Shown here: in pieces, positions 56,926 to 64,000 of the stretch | How positions within the stretch are numbered: the first letter of the stretch is position 1 | How the letters are laid out: each line of letters starts with the position of its first letter | Assembly (NCBI RefSeq): GCF_900103635.1 | Contig: NZ_FMXK01000018.1 | Location: 1-64,000 of the forward strand | Source: Butyrivibrio sp. INlla18 | Lineage (GTDB): Bacteria; Bacillota; Clostridia; Lachnospirales; Lachnospiraceae | DNA length: 64,000 nt | Direction: 5' to 3' | Translations under genes and position numbers: made by a program | Notes under the pieces: model-generated | Databases searched by the model: none | What the model was told of the DNA's origin: nothing | Seen by the model: only the letters and a program-made list of their open reading frames with translations

Positions 56926-58947
56926 TCACTTTTTTATTAGTATCATTGCATCTTTTCCGGATATCTTTATCTCTTTTCCCTTAAAATACTCATCACCTGT
57001 TACCAGATTACAAGCATCATATGGTAAAACCAGCTCTTTGTCTTCCTGAGAGTGATTGAGCACAAATAGGAAAGCTCCATTTAAGTTCACACGCTCTGTG
57101 ACCTCCAAATTCTCATCGCACTTTACTAATGGCTTCACTCCGCATTCTGTACATATGTCAGCCAAAAATTCCTTATAAAAATCGTCATTTGACAAGGTCG
57201 CACAGTAATATGCTTTACCTGATCCAAAAGAATTTACGGTAATGACTGGCGCTCCGGCGTAAAAATCTTTTTCATACTTAGTAAGCTTCCTTGCAGTTCT
57301 CAAATGGAGAACATCACAAAGAACCTGAGCTGGATACTCTTTTCCCTTGTACATAAAAAAGTTACTCTCTTCAGGAGGAAGTGCATCTAGCTCTTCTACC
57401 CATATTCCTAAAATATCCTTAAGATTTCCGGGATATCCACCTGTTACTACAAGATCATTATCATCAACATAGCCACTAAACGTGGTAGTAATAAATGTTC
57501 CTCCGTTTTCTACGAAGCTGCGAATTTTCTGATCATAGCCTTTTTTACACATATATAGCATTGGTGCGATCACTGACTTATACTTTGAAAGATCATCATC
57601 TACGCTAATGATGTCAACGTGATAATGATTTCTCCAAAGAGCATGATAGTATTTTTTTACATGATCGCAGTAATTTATGAGCCTTGAAGGGCCTGCAGAC
57701 CAATCTATTGCCCACCAGTTGTCCCAATCAAAAACTATAGCGATCTCAGCTTTTGATCTGGCTCCTAAAGTGCTAGAACCTATTGTCTCAAGCTCTTTTC
57801 CAAGAGCAGATATTTCTCTAAATACGCGAGTATCTGATGTTCCAACGTGATCGATAACCGCACTATGATATTTTTCACAGGCACCAATGCTTCGTCTCAT
57901 CTGGAAAAACATCACTGTATCTGCACCATGGGCCATTGCCTGATAACTGTATAGCCTCATGACGCCAGGACGCTTTAATTTGCAGTACAGATGCCAATTA
58001 CTCACACCTGGAGTCTGCTCCATCAGAGCAAATGGTTTGCCTTGCTTACATCCCCTCATCAGATCGTGAGAAAGTGCTGGTTCAAAAGGCTTCGCATCAT
58101 ATGAAGGATAATTATCCCATGAAACAAAATCCATATGCTTCGCCCACTTCTGATAATCAAGTGGTTTATACATTCCCATGAGGTTTGTTGTAACAGGAAT
58201 GTCTGGCGTGTATTTTTTCAGTATCTCTTTTTCCAAAAGAAAGCATTCTAGAAGGCTGTCTGAATTGAAGCGAGCATAATCTAGAGATATTCCCTGAAAA
58301 TTAGTCCTAATTCCATCCCACTCGAATTCTTCTGAGCGAAGATCCGGAGTAACAATATCTTCAAAATCATATAGGGTATGTCCCCAGAAGGTCATGTTCC
58401 AAGCGCGATTCACTTCTTCTATGGTTTTATATTTATCTTTTACCCATAACCTAAAACGCTTCTCGCAATTTTCGCAGTAACATTCTCCCCCGAACTCATT
58501 GGAAATATGCCAGCATACTATATTTTCATAGTCTTTATAACGTTCTGCTAGCTTTTCAACCAGCTTTGAAGCATATTTTCTATATGTAGGTGAATTTGGG
58601 CATGAATTATGGCGTGATCCAAATTTGCGCTTCATTCCATTCTTTTCAGTTCTTAAAATATCCGGATATTTTCTAGCCATCCAGGCTGGATGGGCTGCTG
58701 TAGAGGTTGCCATGCAAACCTTGAGACCATTTTTATGAACAAGCTCCATTATCTTATCAAGCTTTGAAAAATCGTAAGTCTCTTCAGAAGGTTGGAGCTG
58801 CGCCCAACTAAATACATTAAGGGTTACTATATCAATATGCGCCTCTTTGAAGAGTCTCATATCCTCTTCCCATACTTCTTCAGGCCATTGCTCTGGGTTA
58901 TAATCTCCACCATACAATATTTTCTGTACTTTGCTAGACTCGACCAT
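56926..58947 (-). CDS. GH42 beta-galactosidase
   Basis: The 673-residue protein starts KILYGGDYNPEQWP, has the acid/base Glu151 in SNEFGG, zinc-type cysteines at 116, 156, 158 and 161, and the nucleophile glutamate in LMEQTPG. A trimerisation domain and a small C-terminal beta domain follow. There is no signal peptide, so it is cytoplasmic and cleaves galactosides. Its ribosome site lies in a hairpin (58956-58979). Confidence 0.95.
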   Translation of the reverse strand: MVESSKVQKILYGGDYNPEQWPEEVWEEDMRLFKEAHIDIVTLNVFSWAQLQPSEETYDFSKLDKIMELVHKNGLKVCMATSTAAHPAWMARKYPDILRTEKNGMKRKFGSRHNSCPNSPTYRKYASKLVEKLAERYKDYENIVCWHISNEFGGECYCENCEKRFRLWVKDKYKTIEEVNRAWNMTFWGHTLYDFEDIVTPDLRSEEFEWDGIRTNFQGISLDYARFNSDSLLECFLLEKEILKKYTPDIPVTTNLMGMYKPLDYQKWAKHMDFVSWDNYPSYDAKPFEPALSHDLMRGCKQGKPFALMEQTPGVSNWHLYCKLKRPGVMRLYSYQAMAHGADTVMFFQMRRSIGACEKYHSAVIDHVGTSDTRVFREISALGKELETIGSSTLGARSKAEIAIVFDWDNWWAIDWSAGPSRLINYCDHVKKYYHALWRNHYHVDIISVDDDLSKYKSVIAPMLYMCKKGYDQKIRSFVENGGTFITTTFSGYVDDNDLVVTGGYPGNLKDILGIWVEELDALPPEESNFFMYKGKEYPAQVLCDVLHLRTARKLTKYEKDFYAGAPVITVNSFGSGKAYYCATLSNDDFYKEFLADICTECGVKPLVKCDENLEVTERVNLNGAFLFVLNHSQEDKELVLPYDACNLVTGDEYFKGKEIKISGKDAMILIKK

Positions 58948-58955
58948 AAAAAAAC

Positions 58956-58979
58956 CTCCTTACAGGAACCTGTAAGGAG
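58956..58979 (-). promoter_or_regulatory. Terminator-like hairpin containing the GH42 ribosome site
   Basis: CTCCTTACAGG and CCTGTAAGGAG form a perfect 11-bp stem with a 2-base centre. On the minus strand the downstream arm holds AAGGAGG and is followed by TTTTTTT and the ATG. It could end the upstream transcript and also block GH42 translation. Confidence 0.65.
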
Positions 58980-59017
58980 ATTATTGCACAACATACCGTG
59001 TATTGCTAGGTATAATC

Positions 59018-60529
59018 TTAATATTTCACTTCTTCTGTAAGCGGAGCCTCTAAAAGAGCAGGATTTTCTACAAGCTTTTTTAAAAGCTTAAGTGATCGAC
59101 CATAATAGAAACCGTCAGATATTCTCTCATCAATTGTGAAGGAAAGGTCTAGCTCTCTCTTCATGGTAATATTGCCTTCAGCATCAAAATGAGGTCTGTT
59201 GACCTTGGATCCAACAATAATAAAGATTGAATTGGTACCCCAGTTCATCAGATGGTGATAGCCTATGTTCATTCCAAGTGAGCCTAAATTTGAAAGAACT
59301 ACTGAACACTGGTATGGATCTGTGGCAATTACTGGCTGTGGCATCCATCCATGCTTATCAAGGAATCTTGCGAAAGCTCCTATGACATGCTTGGCTGGAA
59401 GATGCTTGATAAAGTTCATGGCATCTGTTGATTCGTCGTCCTGTGTCTTACAAAACGTAATCTGGTCTCTTACTTTTTTACTTATGCTTTCAAGATTATC
59501 GTCTTCTTCTGCCACAATCCTTGCAAGTGTCTCATCTCCATCGTCTCTGAAGTTCTTTTTCACTGTGAAAGCCGCAGTGACATTATTGCGCTGATATAAG
59601 GTCTGATTTGCAATAAATCTGTTCATCTGTGGACGAAGTCTGATGGTCTTAAGCGTAGCTGCTATAACAAGATCAAAGATAGAAATTCTATGTTCAGGAT
59701 GAAGCTTATTATGCTCGTGAATATACCTTTCAGTCTCTGATAAATCTATAGACATGGTCATGAATGCCTCGTTATCACATCTATTAGGATACATAAGTGG
59801 CATTACGTAATGCATAGCATCCACATCACGTAACAGCTTTCCGTCTCGGCGGTCTCCCAATCTTCTATTTCCCAACTTTATATTCCTCCCATTGATAATG
59901 AGTTCTAAAGCAGCATACATCGCAATTGCTGCCAATACGTCTATGAAAGAATGCTGCTTAACAAAGCAAACTGAAATGCAGATCATAAAAGCCCATACGG
60001 TCATTATAAGCTTCTTCCAGAGCTTTGACTGCTTGCGCGTTAACCACGCTGATAATACAGCAAGTGTATATCCTACATGAAGTGAAGGACAAACTCCAGT
60101 AGGAGTATCTGCTGCATAGATAATCCCCATAAGCCAAGTACAGAAATTATTATTCTCAAAATAATCAGGTCTTAAATACTGAACTGAAGGCCACATTATA
60201 TATATAATAACAGCCGTTATTTGCATCCCTAATATGAGCTTCTCTGCCCTAACAAAGCTCTTTACATCGTATAATGCCAGATACAAAAGAGACCCAGCCA
60301 TAAATATATACCAAGATACATAAAATAGCACGAAATATTCGTTAAAAGGTATTATGTCATCCACTTTACTGTGAACAATGTGACACGAACTTTCTGGTAT
60401 AAATCTCTCTGTAACAAAGTACATGAAAAAATATCCTACCCATCCTAATAAAAGGAGCAAATGGCGATATTCAGTACTTGTAATATTTGATAATCTTAAT
60501 TTTCTGTAATCTACAACAGGTTTCTTCAT
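59018..60529 (-). CDS. PAP2-type phosphatase fused to E2/CAT-fold acyltransferase domain
   Basis: Residues 1-215 form a membrane PAP2/inositolphosphoryl-ceramide-synthase-like domain: five or six helices, CPSLHVGY, and VKQHSFIDV carrying the phosphatase His and Asp. Residues about 225-495 resemble the chloramphenicol acetyltransferase/E2 fold, with CSVVLSNLGSLGMN and DERISDGFYYG. The active His of the usual DHRxxDG is Glu here. The gene is 2 bp after a PlsC-like acyltransferase gene, implying a lipid head-group or acyl transfer pathway. The reaction is not known. Confidence 0.8.
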   Translation of the reverse strand: MKKPVVDYRKLRLSNITSTEYRHLLLLLGWVGYFFMYFVTERFIPESSCHIVHSKVDDIIPFNEYFVLFYVSWYIFMAGSLLYLALYDVKSFVRAEKLILGMQITAVIIYIMWPSVQYLRPDYFENNNFCTWLMGIIYAADTPTGVCPSLHVGYTLAVLSAWLTRKQSKLWKKLIMTVWAFMICISVCFVKQHSFIDVLAAIAMYAALELIINGRNIKLGNRRLGDRRDGKLLRDVDAMHYVMPLMYPNRCDNEAFMTMSIDLSETERYIHEHNKLHPEHRISIFDLVIAATLKTIRLRPQMNRFIANQTLYQRNNVTAAFTVKKNFRDDGDETLARIVAEEDDNLESISKKVRDQITFCKTQDDESTDAMNFIKHLPAKHVIGAFARFLDKHGWMPQPVIATDPYQCSVVLSNLGSLGMNIGYHHLMNWGTNSIFIIVGSKVNRPHFDAEGNITMKRELDLSFTIDERISDGFYYGRSLKLLKKLVENPALLEAPLTEEVKY

Positions 60530-60531
60530 AA

Positions 60532-61263
60532 CTATCTTTCATTATATGGATATTTCTTTTTAGATACGTTCGGATAAGGAACTACTCTATGCCTTGGAAG
60601 GCTATAAGCAATTTCAGAAATTGCATCCTGAAGATATCCACAAATTCTTTCTGCTTCTTCTTCGCTTTTATTTGTATGATCATAATAAATTGGTTTACCA
60701 AATATTAATTCGCCTCTTTCAGGACAAACATACATTGGTACAAACGGGATATCTCGTCCCGCTTGGCGATAATAATACTTGCCAAGATGCACAAATCCTC
60801 TCTGAAATCTATGGACAATGTTGTTATATTCCGTGTATTCCTCAGGGAAAATAACAACCTTTGCATTCTGCATAAGTTTTTCTACTGATAACTGAAAGGT
60901 CTTGAAAACCCTCTTATCTTTATATACTGGAAGTGTGTCTGCGTTAGTAAAAACTATTTCTGAAACCGATGGAATGAGATGCGCCACCAGTTTAAAGAAT
61001 GGTCTAAATATAACAGGTTTCTTTGACCAAAAATCTTTGTAAGCATAGGCTGCCACTTTATCTTTTTCCATCATTTCAGCTATACACCATGTATAATGCT
61101 CTCCTGGAAAATATAATTCAACAGAAACAGGGCCATGTGCTTGAGAATGATTCCCAATAATAACTGCCGGACCATCTGGAATATTCTCTATTCCAATTAC
61201 TTTATATTTTGGAAAAACAATATATGCAGTTTTCTTGATCAGTCGAAACACTGGATGTTTCAT
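60532..61263 (-). CDS. PlsC-like glycerolipid acyltransferase
   Basis: The 243-residue protein has the LPLAT pattern: GNHSQAHGP at motif I, FRPFFKLVAHLIP near motif II, and FPEEYTEYN at motif III (usually FPEGT). Motif I lacks the aspartate of HxxxxD (glycine here). It should transfer acyl chains to a phospholipid or glycolipid intermediate. It leads the unit with the PAP2 fusion. Confidence 0.83.
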   Translation of the reverse strand: MKHPVFRLIKKTAYIVFPKYKVIGIENIPDGPAVIIGNHSQAHGPVSVELYFPGEHYTWCIAEMMEKDKVAAYAYKDFWSKKPVIFRPFFKLVAHLIPSVSEIVFTNADTLPVYKDKRVFKTFQLSVEKLMQNAKVVIFPEEYTEYNNIVHRFQRGFVHLGKYYYRQAGRDIPFVPMYVCPERGELIFGKPIYYDHTNKSEEEAERICGYLQDAISEIAYSLPRHRVVPYPNVSKKKYPYNER

Positions 61264-61329
61264 ATTAGTTTCCCCACTCGAAAAAAGATATAATTAAAAA
61301 CGCACAAAGGTTATTATAACCAAACTAAA

Positions 61330-61365
61330 GGCAGCATGCAATTCACTTCTGAATGCAATGCTGCC
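61330..61365 (-). terminator. Hairpin after the small 59-residue gene
   Basis: GGCAGCAT-GCA-ATTC pairs with GAAT-GCA-ATGCTGCC, with a weak T-run on the minus strand. Confidence 0.55.
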
Positions 61366-61392
61366 AGAGTATTTTACCACTAAAATGTAAAT

Positions 61393-61572
61393 TTATGAAA
61401 AGGAACTTTCTGCATCACGTATCATATCGCTGAGTTCTTTGTCCGAAACATCAACTACCCACGCTAGCATAGTAATATTATGGGCGTGCTCTTCTACTGA
61501 AAATTTTGGACATGTAAGGTAAATATCAATTTCATCTTGTAGTTTTTTGCGAATCTCAGTTTCTGATCTCAT
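61393..61572 (-). CDS. Small soluble protein, unknown
   Basis: The 59-residue acidic helical protein begins MRSETEIRKKLQDEIDIY after GAGAGG. It contains EEHAHNITMLAWVVDVSDKE. No family is recognised. It lies between the PlsC-like gene and HU copy 2, with terminators on both sides. Confidence 0.6.
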   Translation of the reverse strand: MRSETEIRKKLQDEIDIYLTCPKFSVEEHAHNITMLAWVVDVSDKELSDMIRDAESSFS

Positions 61573-61596
61573 GACCACCTCTCATAAAGTTGTAAA

Positions 61597-61623
61597 AGGC
61601 CAGAGTACAACGTACTCTGGCCT
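61597..61623 (-). terminator. Terminator of HU copy 2
   Basis: AGGCCAGAGTAC-AAC-GTACTCTGGCCT is a perfect 12-bp stem just past the HU stop codon. Confidence 0.85.
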
Positions 61624-61641
61624 AAACATTATCATCATGAA

Positions 61642-61926
61642 TTACTTCTTGTTGCCGTTTACAAGATCCTTAAGAGCCTTACCAGCCTTGAACTTAGGAA
61701 CTGTAGCTGCAGGAATCTTAATTGTAGCGCCAGTCTGAGGGTTCTTACCTGTTCTAGCTGCTCTCTTAGATGTTTCGAATGTTCCAAAACCAACGAGCTG
61801 AACTTTGCCCTTCTTCTTAAGTTCCTTAGTTACAGCATTTGTGAATGCCTTAACTGCCTTCTCTGATGCAGCCTTTGTAAGACCTGTCTGCTTTGCGATA
61901 GCTTCAACTAATTCTGTTTTGTTCAT
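61642..61926 (-). CDS. HU-family nucleoid protein (copy 2)
   Basis: The 94-residue protein starts MNKTELVEAIAKQTGLTK and has GFGTFE and RTGKNPQTG, as in copy 1 at 9412. GAGGAGG precedes the ATG. Two HU genes allow homo- or heterodimers. Which one serves general nucleoid functions cannot be told. Confidence 0.95.
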   Translation of the reverse strand: MNKTELVEAIAKQTGLTKAASEKAVKAFTNAVTKELKKKGKVQLVGFGTFETSKRAARTGKNPQTGATIKIPAATVPKFKAGKALKDLVNGNKK

Positions 61927-62154
61927 GTAATGAACCTCCTCAAAAGATTATTAAACCGTTTTATCAGTTTTACAACTGATTATTACCTTTAAAGCGTATT
62001 ACAAAAAATGTAAGATGTCAACCAAGTTAGCAATATTCTTAGCTTTTATTGAAAAAAAAACAAAAAATGCTCAATTTTTCCATATTGAAAGCATACGTAT
62101 GGTGTTGTAATATACATACCTGTGCGATTTTTTAGAAAAGGAATTAAAGAAGTC

Positions 62155-62826
62155 ATGGATAATCAATTATACTCATACGAAGAAGCCTGCGAGCTCATAA
62201 AAGATAAGGGGTTAAAGGTTTCAATAAAACGTGATGATGATCTTAGCGTTCTATGCCAATTTGGTAATAATGGCTCAATACTAAACGTAAATACTCTTAT
62301 ATATGATCGTTACCAAATTCATGCTACAGAAAAAGACTACTCTTCAATCAAAAGAATGGCTGAATCAGAAAATCTTGCCATCACAATTACAGAAACAGAC
62401 AAAGACGAGATAGAAGACATCATTTCTGGCTACGAAGAAGTAGGTAGCAAAGCCATCCTTTTTATCAAGAATGGAAACAAGCTTTATCAGCTTAATGAAA
62501 CAGAAAAATATCTTCCTCACGAAATAATCTTTTTTACAAATGAAAATCTGGATCTGATATTAGAAAATCTTTGTGAAAACGCTTCATACAAGCCTAAGGC
62601 TCCTGTAACACCTGTTGTAGCACCTAAGGTTGTAGAGCCTGAACTTACTGATGATGAAATAAAAGAAATATATCCAGAAGGATCCACTGTCGAACATGCC
62701 AAATATGGTCAAGGCACAGTAAAATGCATTGCTACAGGCAGAATAACTGTAGAATTTGAAGGTTCTGTTGAAAAAATCCTTGGAGCAAAGATCTGTATAA
62801 AAAACAATCTTCTCAAGGCTGTTTGA
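62155..62826 (+). CDS. Protein with UvrD-like C-terminal Tudor module
   Basis: The 223-residue protein begins MDNQLYSYEEACELIKDKGL. The first 140 residues match no family I know. A Pro/Val-rich linker (about 150-165) leads to a KYGQGTV-VEF-GSVEKIL module like the end of PcrA/UvrD, which binds RNA polymerase or nucleic acid. Possibly a transcription or repair accessory factor; inference only. Confidence 0.7.
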   Translation: MDNQLYSYEEACELIKDKGLKVSIKRDDDLSVLCQFGNNGSILNVNTLIYDRYQIHATEKDYSSIKRMAESENLAITITETDKDEIEDIISGYEEVGSKAILFIKNGNKLYQLNETEKYLPHEIIFFTNENLDLILENLCENASYKPKAPVTPVVAPKVVEPELTDDEIKEIYPEGSTVEHAKYGQGTVKCIATGRITVEFEGSVEKILGAKICIKNNLLKAV

Positions 62827-62866
62827 AAAAAAGAAGGATAAGATCATTTTCTTATCCTTCTTTTTT
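62826..62866 (+). terminator. Terminator before degV
   Basis: AAGAAGGATAAG pairs with CTTATCCTTCTT, with A- and T-runs at the ends. Confidence 0.85.
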
Positions 62867-62923
62867 ATTTTATAATAGATATGCATTATCATTCTTACAT
62901 ATTCATAAACGGGGGAAAATACA

Positions 62924-63760
62924 ATGGTTAAGATACTTTCAGACAGCACATGTGATCTTTCAAAAGAAATATTAAGCAAATATAATATAGGTATCATTCC
63001 TTTATATGTAAGACTTGGAGATAAAGAGTATCTGGATGGAATTGATATAGCCCCAGAGATTCTATATAAGTGGTCAGATGAACATGGTGAAACACCTAAA
63101 ACAGCAGCTCCTAGCGTTGAAGATATCCTAAAGCTCATTGATGACGACAATGAATTCATTATATTCACTATATCATCTTCTATGTCTGCCAGCTTCAACA
63201 ATGCCAGACTAGCCGCTGCAGAACACAATGGCAACAAGGAAATTTATATTATAGATTCAGCAAATCTATCAACCGGAATCGGTCTTTTAGTCGTATATGC
63301 AGCTGAATTAGCTGCAAAAGGCCTTTCTGCCAAAGAAATTGTGTCAGAAATTGAAAAGATAAAAGACAAAGTTAGAGCCAGCTTTGTTATCGACACCCTC
63401 GTTTATCTACACAGAGGTGGCCGTTGTTCTGGTCTTGCAGCTCTTTTTGGTACAGCCCTTAAATTACACCCTAGAATCGCTGTTTCTCATGGCGCAATGC
63501 ATCCAGAAAAGAAATACCGTGGATCTAGCAAAAAATATGTAATGGACTACGTAAAAGACATGGAGGCAGACCTTCTGTCCGCAAGAAAAGAGCGAGTTTT
63601 TATCACTCATTCGGGATGCGACAGAGAGGTCGTTAACTCCGTCAGGAATTATCTTGAAAGCCTAGATCACTTCGACGAAATCCTCGAAACTAGGGCTGGA
63701 AGTGTAGTTTCATCTCACTGTGGTCCAGGAACATTAGGCGTGTTATTCATTTCTGCCTGA
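62924..63760 (+). CDS. DegV-family fatty-acid-binding protein
   Basis: The 278-residue protein starts KILSDSTCDLSKE, and has TAAPSVEDI, ISSSMSASFNNA and LVYLHRGGRCSG, all DegV landmarks. DegV (FakB-like) proteins bind a fatty acid for phosphorylation by FakA before incorporation into lipids. No fakA is in the window. GGGGGAAAA precedes the ATG. Its 3' end overlaps the convergent DUF1622 gene. Confidence 0.92.
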   Translation: MVKILSDSTCDLSKEILSKYNIGIIPLYVRLGDKEYLDGIDIAPEILYKWSDEHGETPKTAAPSVEDILKLIDDDNEFIIFTISSSMSASFNNARLAAAEHNGNKEIYIIDSANLSTGIGLLVVYAAELAAKGLSAKEIVSEIEKIKDKVRASFVIDTLVYLHRGGRCSGLAALFGTALKLHPRIAVSHGAMHPEKKYRGSSKKYVMDYVKDMEADLLSARKERVFITHSGCDREVVNSVRNYLESLDHFDEILETRAGSVVSSHCGPGTLGVLFISA

Positions 63761-64000
63761 ACTCTACTCTCTTCATTCTTTATTTCCCAATGGATAAGGA
63801 ATGTAAGAGCCGCTCTTAACGTGATTATAGCTCCGAGTATACCGAGCTCAGCCCACTCTCTTACAACAACTGTTCGCAGTACCTCTCCGCCAAGTTTAAA
63901 CTCAAGCGCAAGCGCTATACCCTGAGCAAGCTGTAGGCGAATGGAATCATCTTTCTTAAGCCAAAAGATAAAACTCTTTACCGCGGTATATACGAGAATG
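63715..64000 (-). CDS. DUF1622 membrane protein, partial
   Basis: The visible 94 residues on the minus strand run off the window edge and lack the start. They include IRLQLAQGIALALEFKLGGE and WAELGILGAIITLRAALTFL, the DUF1622 pattern. The protein ends MNNTPNVPGPQ. The last 46 bp overlap the degV coding end. Function unknown; multi-pass membrane. Confidence 0.82.
   Translation of the reverse strand, partial: ILVYTAVKSFIFWLKKDDSIRLQLAQGIALALEFKLGGEVLRTVVVREWAELGILGAIITLRAALTFLIHWEIKNEESRVQAEMNNTPNVPGPQ

Overview
The window looks like Lachnospiraceae DNA, most likely Butyrivibrio or Pseudobutyrivibrio. It is AT-rich with strong AGGAGG ribosome sites. It carries a permuted-domain GH3 beta-glucosidase of the kind described from Butyrivibrio, GH42 and CE1-type glycan enzymes, many Lachnospiraceae DUF families, and chemotaxis genes. 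The genus call is an inference from gene content; no rRNA or tRNA gene was seen.

Region 1 (1-9.4 kb) is a replicon backbone. It has a nickel-enzyme maturation set (hypA, larC, a truncated CobW-type GTPase), a DUF815 ATPase, a Rep_3-type initiator, about 16 same-direction iterons (5289-6208), 1.8 kb of very AT-rich DNA, and parA with a ribbon-helix-helix partner. A palindrome centred on GTTATATAAC recurs between rep and DUF815, between hypA and larC, many times upstream of parA, and once inside fabD. This makes the window part of a megaplasmid or chromid, or an integrated copy of one.

Region 2 (9.4-21.8 kb) holds an HU gene, a MATE pump, a MerR regulator, and a divergent type II fatty-acid operon: acpP-fabK-fabD-fabG-fabF-accB-fabZ-accC-accD-accA plus an AMP-forming acyl-CoA ligase. 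There is no fabH. The operon promoter has the 19-bp spacer and dyad typical of MerR-family activation. If this is the only copy, the replicon is essential.

Region 3 (21.8-42 kb) contains a chemoreceptor with an orphan sugar-binding lipoprotein, a CheY-like regulator, ACT and MalY/PatB genes, an RsmH-family methyltransferase, a radical SAM activase, a flotillin-like protein, a UvrD-family helicase, a 31-residue peptide resembling the CheY-binding end of FliM, CorA, KtrAB, the GH3 enzyme and a CPA2 antiporter.

Region 4 (42-64 kb) contains surface and stress genes: lipoproteins, DUF4867, a DUF2975-XRE-DUF4173 operon, a polysaccharide deacetylase, a GH25 lysozyme, a GNAT, a CE1-type esterase, an ABC-F protein, a TetR with a membrane-anchored nitroreductase, and GH42. 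It also has a possible lipid locus in which a PlsC-like acyltransferase precedes a PAP2-E2/CAT-fold fusion, both with altered catalytic motifs. A second HU gene, DegV and a partial DUF1622 gene close the window. The best candidates for undescribed biology are the fusion lipid locus, the palindrome network joining partition, replication and fatty-acid genes, the MerR-controlled fab operon, the 205-nt structured element at the left end, and the FliM-like micropeptide.
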